Shown one piece after another: positions 1 through 8,370 of a stretch of 56,626 nt of DNA. The stretch comes from an uncultured Paraprevotella sp. (GTDB taxonomy: Bacteria; Bacteroidota; Bacteroidia; Bacteroidales; Bacteroidaceae): positions 1 through 56,626 of the forward strand of contig CALUFQ010000015.1 in assembly GCA_944319925.1 (NCBI GenBank). The letters are read 5' to 3'. Numbering within the stretch: the first letter of the stretch is position 1; every line of letters begins with the position of its first letter. A program made the position numbers and the translations under genes. The notes under the pieces were generated by a model, which had not been told where the DNA came from, did not search any database, and saw only the letters and a program-made list of their open reading frames with translations.

Positions 1-172
1 TTTTGATTCCCGCATGGCGCGTGTGGCTGCGTTCTTTCCGCGCCGTCCCGGCCCGGCGGCCGGATACGCGAATCTCAGAAGGCGAAAATGAGCAAATTGT
101 CAACGCGCACCCGAAAGTGCATTTTGTCAATGGAAGGAGGTGCGCGGAGGGCGCATTTCCTTTCACACCGAT
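1..172 (+). repeat. R1 intergenic repeat, copy A (3' part, cut by window start)
   Basis: This segment matches 34148-34320 almost base for base, and 50709-50857 as well, in the same orientation. Only the last quarter of the roughly 615-bp repeat lies inside the window. Reading frames across it are not kept between copies, so I treat it as non-coding. Confidence 0.8.
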
Positions 173-199
173 GTTTCAGGCTCTGAAACTTTCATGCCG

Positions 200-290
200 T
201 GCGGCGGATAGGAGGTGCAGCATTGTTGCTGCACACACTCGCACTATTCGTATGCCAGTGACCTGTCTTGCGACTGAGGGTGTAGCAAAA
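200..290 (+). repeat. R3 hairpin repeat, copy 1
   Basis: A perfect stem GTGCAGCA/TGCTGCAC with a 4-nt loop lies at 215-234, preceded by ATAGGAG. Related copies are at 11685-11790 and 34353-34525. The region after the hairpin (TATGCCAGTGAC) is also related to them. Confidence 0.6.
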
Positions 291-352
291 TAAACTCCTC
301 CGCCTTGTAGGGGAGGTGGCGCGAAGCGACGGAGGGGTCTCACGTCCACAAA
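281..352 (+). repeat. R2 hairpin repeat, single arm
   Basis: It carries the R2 core CTCCGCCTTGTAGGGGAGG followed by a short stem GGCGC-GAA-GCGAC at 318-330 and then GGAGGGGTCTCAC. The same arm recurs at 11.4, 32.6, 42.3-42.4 and 50.9 kb. It lies just downstream of the leftward cca gene, as expected for a 3'-end element. Confidence 0.7.
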
Positions 353-490
353 AACATACAAATCCGTCGCAGCATATCAGCGGGAAAGCATGAAAACGTT
401 CTTCCCCACGGAATTTCGACTGCGCCCATTTCCCGCCGGCCCCAAAAAATCCTGATGGAATTGCCCGCCTTCCTTTCCTTTTCCAAATGC

Positions 491-1927
491 TCATTTCCCC
501 ACCGGCTTCAAACCGATTTCCTCCGCCTTGCGGAGCATGAAGGCAAATGCCTCGTCATGTTCGTTGGGCACCACGCCGTCGAGAATGGCATCCTTGATGG
601 CCGTCTTCAGCACGCCCACCTCACGGCAAGGCTGCAAGCCGAACACCTCCATGATTTCCCCGCCCGTCACGGGAGGCTGGAAATTGCGAATACGGTCGCG
701 TTCTTCCAAATCGGCCAGTTTCTCGCGCACCAGCTTGAAGTTGTCAAGGAAACGTTGCTTGCGCACAGCGTTTTTCGACGTGATGTCCGCCTCGCAAAGT
801 GCCATGAGGTCTTCTATGTCGTCGCCGGCTTCGAAGAGCAGGCGGCGCACGGCGGAATCCGTCACCTCCTCGTCCGCGATCACGATGGGGCGCATGTGCA
901 GCCCCACCAGCTTTTGCACGTATTTCATCCGTTCGTCCATGGGGAGCTTCATCTTCCTGAAAATGCCCGGCACCATTTTCGAGCCTGCGAAGTCGTGGTT
1001 GTGGAACGTCCAGCCCACCACGGGGTCGAACCGCTTCGTGCGCGGCTTGCCGACATCGTGCAACAAGGCGGCCCACCGCAGCCACAGGTTGTCCGACCCG
1101 CGGCACACGTTGTCCAGCACTTCCAGCGTGTGATAAAAATTGTCCTTGTGCCCGCGCCCGTTCATCTTCTCTACCCCCTCCAAGGCCGCCAGTTCGGGAA
1201 ACACCAAGGGAAGCAACCCGCAACGCTCCATTTCCACAAAACCCTTCGAGGGCGTGGATGTCGCCATGATTTTGTTCAGTTCGTCCGCGATGCGTTCGCG
1301 CGAGACGATGGAAATGCGTTCCTTGTTCCGCGCGAGCGCGTCAAACGTTTCTTCGTCAATCTGGAAATTCAGCTGCGTGGCAAAGCGGATGCAGCGCATC
1401 ATGCGCAGGGGGTCGTCGCTGAAAGTAATGTCGGGGTCGAGCGGTGTGCGTATCAAGCGGTCTTCCATGTCCCACAAACCGTCAAAAGGATCAATCAGTT
1501 CCCCGAAACGCTCCTTGTTCAGACATACGGCCATGGCATTGATGGTGAAGTCGCGGCGGTTCTGGTCGTCTTCCAATGTCCCGTCCTCCACCGCCGGTTT
1601 GCGGGAATCATGGCTGTAGCTTTCCTTCCTCGCCCCCACGAACTCCACCTCGAGCCCGTGCCATTTGACCTGCGCTGTGCCGAAATTGCTAAACACGCTC
1701 AGATGCGCCCCCGTCCCCAAGCGGTTCGCCAAGGCGCGGGCCAGCCTGATGCCGCTCCCCACCGTCACCACATCAATATCTTGCGAAGGGCGTTCCAAGA
1801 ACAAATCGCGCACGTATCCGCCCACCACGTAACATTCCATCCCCTCGGCGTCAGCGGTTTCCGAAATGAGATGAAATATCCTCTTGTCCAACAATCTTAC
1901 CAAATCCTCTTGCGTCAGCTTCCTCAT
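491..1927 (-). CDS. cca: CCA tRNA nucleotidyltransferase / poly(A) polymerase family with HD domain
   Basis: Class II nucleotidyltransferase expected to add or repair the CCA end of tRNAs. The N-terminus has the nucleotidyltransferase signature GGYVRD followed by DIDVV (the metal-binding DxD). An RRDFTINAM stretch and the RNA-binding-type region follow, and a C-terminal HD phosphohydrolase domain shows HDVGKP. The predicted protein is 478 residues. An upstream ATG at 1957 lies inside the promoter -7 box (1955-1962), so I choose the ATG at 1927 (MRKLTQED). It is monocistronic and divergent from the lipoprotein gene at 2041. A poly(A) polymerase of the same superfamily cannot be fully excluded, but the HD domain and length fit the CCA enzyme of Bacteroidetes. 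Confidence 0.9.
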   Translation of the reverse strand: MRKLTQEDLVRLLDKRIFHLISETADAEGMECYVVGGYVRDLFLERPSQDIDVVTVGSGIRLARALANRLGTGAHLSVFSNFGTAQVKWHGLEVEFVGARKESYSHDSRKPAVEDGTLEDDQNRRDFTINAMAVCLNKERFGELIDPFDGLWDMEDRLIRTPLDPDITFSDDPLRMMRCIRFATQLNFQIDEETFDALARNKERISIVSRERIADELNKIMATSTPSKGFVEMERCGLLPLVFPELAALEGVEKMNGRGHKDNFYHTLEVLDNVCRGSDNLWLRWAALLHDVGKPRTKRFDPVVGWTFHNHDFAGSKMVPGIFRKMKLPMDERMKYVQKLVGLHMRPIVIADEEVTDSAVRRLLFEAGDDIEDLMALCEADITSKNAVRKQRFLDNFKLVREKLADLEERDRIRNFQPPVTGGEIMEVFGLQPCREVGVLKTAIKDAILDGVVPNEHDEAFAFMLRKAEEIGLKPVGK

Positions 1928-1954
1928 TCTTTGAAAATAACCTAAAAATACATG

Positions 1955-1962
1955 CAAAAATA
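1955..1962 (-). promoter_or_regulatory. -7 box (TATTTTTG) for the cca-like gene
   Basis: It matches the Bacteroidetes TAnnTTTG consensus on the minus strand, about 28 bp before the chosen start at 1927. It rules out the longer start at 1957. Confidence 0.6.
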
Positions 1963-2005
1963 CGATTTTTATCGGAGCGGGTTGAATTATTTTCCCAAAA
2001 AATGG

Positions 2006-2013
2006 TACTTTTG
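2006..2013 (+). promoter_or_regulatory. -7 box (TACTTTTG) for the lipoprotein gene
   Basis: TAnnTTTG match 27 bp before the ATG at 2041, with a GTTG at 1981-1984 at the right distance for a -33 element. It is divergent with the cca promoter. Confidence 0.6.
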
Positions 2014-2040
2014 TAGCACGAATTTTGCGACAAATCGCCT

Positions 2041-2508
2041 ATGAGAAAGACGTTATACATATTACTGTTTCCACTTGCCTTCCTCTCATGTACAAACAAA
2101 GAGGAGAAAATCGAAAAAGAAGCAGGAGGCATGTTGAACGAAGCCAGGACGTTAATGGCAGGAAAACACTATCAACCCGCAAGAGACAGTCTTTTAGCCA
2201 TGAGGCAGAAATACCCCACTGCGTTCAATGCACGTTCGGCCGGCATCATTGTCATGGACAGCATCGAATTGCTGGAATCACAAGATTCCCTGGCCATCAT
2301 GGGCAATACCCTGGAAACAGAAAAAGCCCTTCTCGTCCAATTGGAACTGGAAAAAAGGCGGGGACATAATGCCGAATTCTACAAGCAACGCACAAAAGTG
2401 TTCCACCTGCAACAACAATTCGACGAGATGGAAGCCAAAGTGAAATTCTATCTGAGGAAAATCGAAGTTGACACCCAAGAAAACGAAACAAGAAACACGG
2501 CCAAATAA
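2041..2508 (+). CDS. Putative lipoprotein with helical/coiled-coil body, unknown function
   Basis: 155 residues. The N-terminus is a lipoprotein signal peptide (basic MRK, hydrophobic core, lipobox ending FLSC with Cys17), so the mature protein is probably anchored in the envelope. The rest is strongly helical and charged, with many Glu/Lys and an EMEAKVKFYLRKIE stretch near the end; residues around 40-60 resemble a TPR-like helix pair (GKHYQPARDSLLAM). No catalytic motif is visible. It has its own promoter and is followed by a clear terminator, so it is a single-gene unit. I do not recognise a named family. Confidence 0.8.
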   Translation: MRKTLYILLFPLAFLSCTNKEEKIEKEAGGMLNEARTLMAGKHYQPARDSLLAMRQKYPTAFNARSAGIIVMDSIELLESQDSLAIMGNTLETEKALLVQLELEKRRGHNAEFYKQRTKVFHLQQQFDEMEAKVKFYLRKIEVDTQENETRNTAK

Positions 2509-2524
2509 CCTGCACGGCAAAAAA

Positions 2525-2580
2525 ACGGAAAAACTTTCCCCGCACTCATTCCGCAAGGAGGAAAGTGTTTCCGTCTTTTT
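2525..2580 (+). terminator. Rho-independent terminator after the lipoprotein gene
   Basis: The arms ACGGAAAAACTTTCC (2525-2539) and GGAAAGTGTTTCCGT (2560-2574) pair with one mismatch and are followed by CTTTTTG. Confidence 0.7.
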
Positions 2581-2695
2581 GTACCCCCCCACTGCGACCA
2601 AGCACTTTCCGGGAACTGCACCTGATCTTGGGACTTTACCAAATGACGAATATCAGGATTTTCAACCCGAAAAAAGTGTCCATAAAAACGGCAAA

Positions 2696-2724
2696 TCCCT
2701 CCCGGCCTTTCCGGCCAAGAGGGA
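2696..2724 (-). terminator. Probable terminator of the DUF4250 unit
   Basis: The hairpin TCCCTC..GGCC/GGCC..GAGGGA sits 42 bp past the DUF4250 stop on the minus strand and is followed by ATTTGCCGTTTTT. The stem has a small internal mismatch. Confidence 0.5.
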
Positions 2725-2765
2725 AATGCACCTCATTTATGATAGTTTGTGCTTGTGTGTGTGCC

Positions 2766-2945
2766 CTACCAAAACTTATTGGCTTCGGGATTGTATTCCA
2801 AACCAGCCTCGGCCATTTTGTGCTCCAATGCGCCCTTGTCAACATCCATGTCCGCACACAAATCGTCCAACGAAGGATAGGAGTCGCGCAACTTCATGTT
2901 GATGAAACTCATCAGCATCATCGGGTCTTTAGGCATCTCATTCAT
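2766..2945 (-). CDS. DUF4250 domain-containing small protein
   Basis: 59 residues. It begins MNEMPKDPMMLMSFINMKLR and ends LEYNPEANKFW. The KDPMMLxSFxNxKLRDxYxSLDxLC pattern is the hallmark of DUF4250, a short family spread through Firmicutes and Bacteroidetes with no known role. The start is the ATG at 2945, 21 bp after the stop of the 32-residue membrane peptide, so both are probably on one transcript. A probable terminator follows at 2696-2724. Confidence 0.85.
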   Translation of the reverse strand: MNEMPKDPMMLMSFINMKLRDSYPSLDDLCADMDVDKGALEHKMAEAGLEYNPEANKFW

Positions 2946-2966
2946 ATCTTTGTCTTGTTTGTCCGT

Positions 2967-3065
2967 TTATAAATGCCCTTTCTTCACGCTCAGCACCAAC
3001 GTCAACACACATATAACACCTGCGGCCAACGCGAAGCCCAACATCTGTAAAGAGTGTATATCCAT
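2967..3065 (-). CDS. 32-residue single-span membrane peptide
   Basis: Translation gives MDIHSLQMLGFALAAG then VICVLTLVLSVKKGHL: one hydrophobic segment (about residues 9-27) followed by a basic tail, typical of a small inner-membrane protein. It sits between a good -7 box at 3172-3179 and the DUF4250 gene and is co-oriented with it. There is no strong Shine-Dalgarno site. Coding status rests on context and the clean membrane-protein pattern; I know no family name. Confidence 0.55.
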   Translation of the reverse strand: MDIHSLQMLGFALAAGVICVLTLVLSVKKGHL

Positions 3066-3171
3066 AAAACTAATCTTTTTACCTTATCAAAACCGCTACC
3101 TAACGTATCTCTTTTTCACCTGCACAAACTAATCACCTATCGCTTATAGTATCTTATATTCTTCAACGGCT

Positions 3172-3203
3172 CAAAATTACAAACTGTGCGGTTATCCCGC
3201 AAC
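3172..3203 (-). promoter_or_regulatory. Promoter of the membrane peptide-DUF4250 unit
   Basis: A TAATTTTG -7 box (3172-3179) and a TTG at 3200-3202 about 20 bp upstream read leftwards. It lies between the rseP terminator and the small genes. Confidence 0.6.
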
Positions 3204-3230
3204 ATTACAGATTCATTTTGAAACAAAAAT

Positions 3231-3264
3231 CCGCAAATTCTTGATTTGCGTCAAGAAATTGCGG
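3231..3264 (-). terminator. Terminator of the tsaB-rseP operon
   Basis: 14-nt arms CCGCAAATTCTTGA/TCAAGAAATTGCGG pair with one mismatch. Read leftwards they are followed by ATTTTTGTTT. The site is 28 bp past the rseP stop. Confidence 0.75.
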
Positions 3265-3291
3265 AAATACACTACCGATATTGAAACAATG

Positions 3292-4695
3292 TCACAAAAT
3301 AAACCGCACGATGTCATTATAGCAAGCCAGCACCATCAGGCTGATCAGCAACACCATGCCCACGACCTGCGCCCGCTCAAGCAACTTTTCACTGGGCGGA
3401 CGGCGGAGAATCATCTCCCCGATGAGGAACAACACATGTCCTCCGTCAAGCGCGGGAATCGGCAATATGTTCATGAATGCCAGAATCAGGCTCAAAAGCG
3501 CCGTAGTCTCCCAAAAAGCCAGCCAATCCCACGTGGCCGGGAAGATGCTCCCTATCGTGATGAAACTTCCCACGCTTTTCGCGCCATCGGAAGTGAACAA
3601 GTATTGTAGGTCGCTCACATAACCGGCCAACACGTCCCAACCGTAACTGATACCCGCCGGGATGCTGGCCAAAAAGCCGTAGTCCACTTCCACAGGCTTA
3701 TAATAGTCCGTCAAAGCCAGTTTCTTCACGACACCAAGCTGATATTCCCGAGTAAGTTCAAATGCCACAGTGTCCGTCGCGCCTGTCGCTGCGGACTGGT
3801 AAACCAAGGCCACTTGTCGCAACGACACGCTGTCCTCATGGGTGCAGCCGGCGGCCAGCCGTTCCATACGCACCTGCATGATGCGGTCGAAATCATTCCA
3901 CGTGGCCACAGGTTGGCCATCCATCGCCATGATGCGGTCGCCCGCCCGCAACCCGGCCTTGCCAGCCGGTGCTCCCGGCACGACAGAATCCACCACAGAA
4001 GGCATGAAAGGAATCATGAAAGGAGGGTTGGACTTCAGCATGTCCAGCATGTTCATGTCCTCGGGCATCTGGAGCTCCACTTCCTCTCCGTCACGCAAAA
4101 TCGTCACCTCGCGGGCTTCAGAAATAGAACGATAGACAGCCCCGTCCCATTTCTTCAATGCCTCGCCATCTGTGGCTACCAGGATGTCCCCGTCGCGAAA
4201 GCCCAACTCTTTGGCCTGTTCGCTGAACTGGAATCCCATCGACATGTCCTTGATGGGAATATATTGCTCGCCCCAGGCAAAAAGAATCATGGCGTAGATA
4301 AACAAAGCCAGCAAGAAGTTGACCAACACGCCGCCTATCATGATAAGCAGCCGCTGCCATGCCGGCTTGGCCCGGAACTCCCATGGTTGCACGGGTTTCT
4401 TCATTTGTTCCGTGTCCATGCTCTCGTCAATCATCCCGGCAATCTTCACATACCCCCCCAAAGGCAACCACCCTATGCCGTATTCCGTCTCCTTGTCCTT
4501 GAACTTGGGAAACAAACGGGTAAACCATTTGTCCTTCGTGCTGAACAGATGGAAATAGGGGTCGAAAAACAAAAAGAATTTCTCCACCCTCACATGAAAG
4601 AGCTTGGAGAAAAAGAAATGGCCTCCTTCGTGCAACGCGACGAGCAGCGAAAGCGAAAGCACCAGTTGGAGACCCTTAATCAGTGTTGCATCCAT
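3292..4695 (-). CDS. rseP: RIP metalloprotease RseP (site-2 protease)
   Basis: 467-residue intramembrane zinc protease that cuts transmembrane anti-sigma factors and signal-peptide remnants. The zinc motif HEGGH is at residues 22-26 in the first membrane segment, and the second motif N-x-x-PxPALDGG ends at about 419. A PDZ-like region (VPGAPAGKAGLRAGDRI) lies in the middle, and hydrophobic segments occur near residues 115-140 and at the C-terminus. It is the last gene of a six-gene leftward operon, 21 bp after dxr, and is followed by a terminator. Length and motifs are complete. Confidence 0.95.
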   Translation of the reverse strand: MDATLIKGLQLVLSLSLLVALHEGGHFFFSKLFHVRVEKFFLFFDPYFHLFSTKDKWFTRLFPKFKDKETEYGIGWLPLGGYVKIAGMIDESMDTEQMKKPVQPWEFRAKPAWQRLLIMIGGVLVNFLLALFIYAMILFAWGEQYIPIKDMSMGFQFSEQAKELGFRDGDILVATDGEALKKWDGAVYRSISEAREVTILRDGEEVELQMPEDMNMLDMLKSNPPFMIPFMPSVVDSVVPGAPAGKAGLRAGDRIMAMDGQPVATWNDFDRIMQVRMERLAAGCTHEDSVSLRQVALVYQSAATGATDTVAFELTREYQLGVVKKLALTDYYKPVEVDYGFLASIPAGISYGWDVLAGYVSDLQYLFTSDGAKSVGSFITIGSIFPATWDWLAFWETTALLSLILAFMNILPIPALDGGHVLFLIGEMILRRPPSEKLLERAQVVGMVLLISLMVLACYNDIVRFIL

Positions 4696-4716
4696 TGATA
4701 TTTATTTGTGTTTGGT

Positions 4717-5886
4717 TTATACTGTATCCGACAAAAGTTCGGCCGCAATCCGACGTGCCTCGGCATCTGTCTGCAAATAGTCTTCATACGTGGGCTTGGC
4801 GATGAACGTGGCCTTTTGCATCGTGTCAGCAATCACGTCACTCATCTGCAAGAATCCGATGCGGTCTTCCAGGAACGCGCGGTTGACCACCTCGTTCGCG
4901 GCATTGACGATGCAGGGCATGTTGCCACCTCTGTGCAGAGACTCATAGGCCAATGCCAGGTTACGGAACCGCTTGGTGTCCGGCTCTTCAAACGTCAACG
5001 AGGAGTTTTTGAACAAGTCCAGCCGCTCGAACGAGCTTTTCAGCCGCAAGGGATAAGAGAAGGCATACTGTATGGGGACACGCATGTCGGGCACACCAAG
5101 TTGTGCCTTGACCGCCCCATCGGCAAACTGCACCGCGCTGTGCACGATGGATTGCGGGTGTACCACCACCTGGATTTGTTCCGGCGACACGCCGAACAGC
5201 CACTTGGCCTCAATGACCTCGAAACCTTTGTTCATCATCGAGGCGGAATCTATCGTGATTTTCGCCCCCATGGACCAGTTGGGGTGGTGCAACGCCTGCG
5301 CCTTGGTCACCTGTGCAAGTTGCTCCAGCGAAAATGTCCGGAAAGGACCGCCCGAAGCCGTGAGGATAATTTTCTCAATGGGGCTTACCTCGCCCGCCAG
5401 ACATTGGAAGATGGCCGAATGTTCGGAATCCACCGGAATGATATCGGCATGACAGTCGTTGGCCAAGCGATTGATCAGCTCGCCCGCCACCACCAAGGTT
5501 TCCTTGTTGGCCAGCGCGATGGCCTTGCCCGCCTTGATGGCACTTATCGTAGGCTGCAAGCCCGCAAAGCCTACCATGGCCGTCAAGACCATGTCCACCG
5601 GCTTCTCCTGTACAATCTGGCACAATGCGTCGGCACCTGCATATACCTTGATGGGCAGGTCGGCCAGCGCATCACGCAGATACCCGTATTTTTCTTCGTT
5701 CGCAATGACCACCGCCTCGGGGAGGAAACGGCGTGCCTGTTCGGCCAACTGTTCCACGCGGTTGTTGGCCGTCAGCACGTATGCCTCATACAGGTCTCCA
5801 TGCTCTTCTATCACCTGGAGAGCCTGCGTCCCGATGGAACCGGTAGCCCCTAGAATGGCTATTTTCTTTTTTTCCTTCATGTCCAT
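4717..5886 (-). CDS. dxr: 1-deoxy-D-xylulose 5-phosphate reductoisomerase
   Basis: Converts DXP to MEP with NADPH, the committed step of the non-mevalonate isoprenoid pathway. The N-terminal NADPH site reads ILGATGSIG. The active-site region has VDSEHSAIFQ, TASGGPFR, HPNWSMGAKITIDSASMMNK and later VHPQSIVHS, all canonical, and the C-terminal helical domain is complete. The track of Met codons allows a start at 5907 inside rimM; I prefer 5886 (MDMKEKKK) because AAGGAAAGG lies just upstream and the rimM stop is cleared by 10 bp. The Met at 5880 is also possible. Confidence 0.95.
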   Translation of the reverse strand: MDMKEKKKIAILGATGSIGTQALQVIEEHGDLYEAYVLTANNRVEQLAEQARRFLPEAVVIANEEKYGYLRDALADLPIKVYAGADALCQIVQEKPVDMVLTAMVGFAGLQPTISAIKAGKAIALANKETLVVAGELINRLANDCHADIIPVDSEHSAIFQCLAGEVSPIEKIILTASGGPFRTFSLEQLAQVTKAQALHHPNWSMGAKITIDSASMMNKGFEVIEAKWLFGVSPEQIQVVVHPQSIVHSAVQFADGAVKAQLGVPDMRVPIQYAFSYPLRLKSSFERLDLFKNSSLTFEEPDTKRFRNLALAYESLHRGGNMPCIVNAANEVVNRAFLEDRIGFLQMSDVIADTMQKATFIAKPTYEDYLQTDAEARRIAAELLSDTV

Positions 5887-5896
5887 TTGCCTTTCC

Positions 5897-6427
5897 TTAG
5901 TGCTCATGCAAATCCAGCAATCCTTCCGGCAAGTGCATGTAAATCTTGCGGGCGGAATGGTCTATATCATCTATCCACTCTTCGGCGACAGGGATGAACA
6001 AATCCTGCCCCGACGGTGTCCCGACTTTGAACAACACGTTCATCGTGGAATCGTCCACGGCCTCCACCCGGCCTATCTCGCCCGCCTCCTTTTCGACAAT
6101 CGTGAAGCCGACAAAATACTCCCAAGAATAGGCAGCATCCCCGCCTTCTTCCGCCAGAGCCTTGGGAAAGAACACTTCCACACCCACCATGCGGCGGGCT
6201 TGTGCTTCTGTGTCTATGCCTTCAAACTTCACCAAGGCCATCGAGTTGCTCCGGAAACGGTAATCTTCCAAGAAAAACGGCACCAAGATGCCGTCCATCC
6301 GGCAAATAAGATAGTCGGCTTCCACGCGATCGAACACATCGTCAGTGAAAGTAAAGCCCAACTCGCCTCCCACACCGTGTGTCTTGGCCAATACACCTAT
6401 TTTATATACGTCGTCTTCGCTGATCAT
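5897..6427 (-). CDS. rimM: 16S rRNA processing protein RimM
   Basis: Ribosome maturation factor that binds S19 and helps assemble the 30S head. The N-terminal beta-barrel domain (IGVLAKTHGVGGELGF) is followed by a PRC-barrel domain (the DLFIPVAEEWIDDID region). 176 residues is normal for the family. The start at 6427 overlaps the murA stop by ATGA, indicating translational coupling. The 7-residue upstream extension in the same frame lies within murA and is not used. Confidence 0.92.
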   Translation of the reverse strand: MISEDDVYKIGVLAKTHGVGGELGFTFTDDVFDRVEADYLICRMDGILVPFFLEDYRFRSNSMALVKFEGIDTEAQARRMVGVEVFFPKALAEEGGDAAYSWEYFVGFTIVEKEAGEIGRVEAVDDSTMNVLFKVGTPSGQDLFIPVAEEWIDDIDHSARKIYMHLPEGLLDLHEH

Positions 6428-7734
6428 TCTTCCACACGTTTGATGCATGCGCCCAAAGCCGACAAACGCAACTCTATGTTTTCATATCCCCTGTCAATCT
6501 GTTCGATATTGCTGATGCGGCTCGTTCCCTCGGCACTCATCGCGGCAATCAGCAAGGCGATGCCCGCCCGGATGTCGGGCGATGTCATGCGCCCGCCCCT
6601 CAGGCGTATCTGGTGGTCGTGCCCTACGACTACAGCGCGATGCGGGTCGCACAGGATAATCTGCGCCCCCATATCAATCAGCTTGTCCACGAAAAACAAG
6701 CGGCTCTCGAACATCTTCTGGTGAATCAGCACCGTGCCCTTTGCCTGGGTGGCCACCACCAGCAACACACTAAGCAGATCCGGGGTCAGTCCCGGCCACG
6801 GCGCATCGCTCAACGTCATGAAAGAACCGTCAAGAAACGTCTCTATCTCGTAATGATCATGCCGGGGCACCAACAGGTCGTCGCCATTGCGGATGACCTG
6901 TATCCCCAAACGGCCAAAAGTGTAGGGAATAATACCCAAGTTATCGTAGCCCACATCCTTGATGCGGATGCCATCGCCCACCATGGCAGCCATACCGATG
7001 AAACTGCCCACTTCAATCATGTCTGGCAGGACGGCATGTGTCGCGCCGTGCAAGCACTTCACCCCGACGATGGTGAGAAGGTTGGAAGCAATGCCGCTGA
7101 TTTTCGCCCCCATCCGGTTAAGCAGATGGCAAAGCTGCTGGATGTATGGCTCACAGGCCGCATTATAAATCGTAGTTGTCCCCATGGCCAATACAGAAGC
7201 CATGATGATGTTCGCCGTACCCGTCACCGAAGCCTCATCCAGCAACATATACGTGCCCGACAGCCGACTAGCATGAATGTCATACACCCCGCGCAGGGCA
7301 TCATAATCAAATTCCGCGCCAAGTTTCTGAATGCCAAAAAAATGCGTATCCAACCTTCGCCGGCCGATTTTGTCCCCGCCCGGCCTAGCCACCACAGCAT
7401 GGCCGAAACGCGCAATCAACGGTCCGATGAGCATTATGCTGCCCCGTAACTTCGTGCACCGCGACAGGAATTCGTCGCTCCGTGCATAGGCCACATCCAC
7501 TTCATCGGCTTGGAATGTGTAATCACCCGGCGCATGGCACGTCACCTTGACCCCCAGATCTTTCAGCAAACCAATTTGGTGGTTCACGTCCGCGATGTCG
7601 GGCAGATTTTTGATGCGGACTGGCTCATCCGTGAGCAACGTGGCACAAATCACTTCCAACGCCTCGTTTTTCGCCCCCTGCGGACGAATCTCTCCAGTCA
7701 GCCTGCGACCACCCTCAATGATAAATGAAGCCAT
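6424..7734 (-). CDS. murA: UDP-N-acetylglucosamine 1-carboxyvinyltransferase
   Basis: First committed step of peptidoglycan synthesis, transferring enolpyruvate from PEP to UDP-GlcNAc. 436 residues of the EPSP-synthase fold. The substrate-binding start (GGRRLTGEIRPQGAKNEAL) and later repeats are present. The loop that normally reads PGGC has PGGD (Asp at about residue 121, the position of E. coli Cys115). An Asp here is known to keep activity and give fosfomycin insensitivity in other bacteria. The ATG at 7734 is preferred over an upstream TTG. The stop overlaps rimM by 4 bp. Confidence 0.95.
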   Translation of the reverse strand: MASFIIEGGRRLTGEIRPQGAKNEALEVICATLLTDEPVRIKNLPDIADVNHQIGLLKDLGVKVTCHAPGDYTFQADEVDVAYARSDEFLSRCTKLRGSIMLIGPLIARFGHAVVARPGGDKIGRRRLDTHFFGIQKLGAEFDYDALRGVYDIHASRLSGTYMLLDEASVTGTANIIMASVLAMGTTTIYNAACEPYIQQLCHLLNRMGAKISGIASNLLTIVGVKCLHGATHAVLPDMIEVGSFIGMAAMVGDGIRIKDVGYDNLGIIPYTFGRLGIQVIRNGDDLLVPRHDHYEIETFLDGSFMTLSDAPWPGLTPDLLSVLLVVATQAKGTVLIHQKMFESRLFFVDKLIDMGAQIILCDPHRAVVVGHDHQIRLRGGRMTSPDIRAGIALLIAAMSAEGTSRISNIEQIDRGYENIELRLSALGACIKRVEE

Positions 7735-7758
7735 AAACAAGTCCGGGGAAAAGTTTGC

Positions 7759-8370
7759 TCAAATTCGTTTCTTCTTTCTCGCCATGCCGCGCCCGACCAT
7801 CACACGCCCTCCGCCAAGGTTACCGCTTTGTTCACAAAGTTGCTGGAAACGTACGATGTCCAAACGCACCGCCCCACGCGTATAAGCCGACAAGTCGAAA
7901 GCGACTTTCTCGTCGTCCATCGCATCCTTGTTCCAATTTCCCAAGCTGCGTTTCATCTGTCCGGCCACACGCATAGTCAATTCCTCGCGTTCCGGTCCTT
8001 CCGGCATTGCAGCCAACTTGCCAATCAAGTCTTCCAGCAACGCGCCATAATGCCGATAACGGATTTTTTTCATCGGGTATGCCATCGGTTCCGGTTTCCG
8101 CCCCACGTCTTTCTTAGGCCGGATTTCATACGGATAGTCAATGTCGAGCCTGTAATCGGCCATGACGGCCAAATGGTCCCACAGTTTGTGTTTAAAGTCG
8201 GGCACATCCCGCAAGTGGGGAAACATGTTCCCCATAATCGATACGATAGTACAAGCGCAACGTTGGCGTTCGTTACGGTCTGCCAGCGTAAGCGCATAAT
8301 CCACCATATTCTGGATGCCTCGCCCGTATTCCGGCATCGGCAATCTCTCGCGTTGGGTATTGTATATCAT
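7759..8370 (-). CDS. DUF4290 domain-containing protein
   Basis: 203-residue soluble protein of a Bacteroidetes-restricted family of unknown function. It starts MIYNTQRERLPMPEYGRGIQ, a typical beginning for the family, and ends in a Gly/Arg/Lys-rich tail (GRVMVGRGMARKKKRI) that could bind nucleic acid. The gene begins directly after the tsaB stop and precedes murA by 24 bp. Placement next to murA-rimM-dxr-rseP is, as I recall, a recurring gene order in the phylum. Confidence 0.85.
   Translation of the reverse strand: MIYNTQRERLPMPEYGRGIQNMVDYALTLADRNERQRCACTIVSIMGNMFPHLRDVPDFKHKLWDHLAVMADYRLDIDYPYEIRPKKDVGRKPEPMAYPMKKIRYRHYGALLEDLIGKLAAMPEGPEREELTMRVAGQMKRSLGNWNKDAMDDEKVAFDLSAYTRGAVRLDIVRFQQLCEQSGNLGGGRVMVGRGMARKKKRI

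Noticed and set aside
455-1945. 496-codon plus-strand frame opposite the cca-like gene
   Set aside because: His/Arg-rich antisense shadow of a clear nucleotidyltransferase gene; no family pattern.
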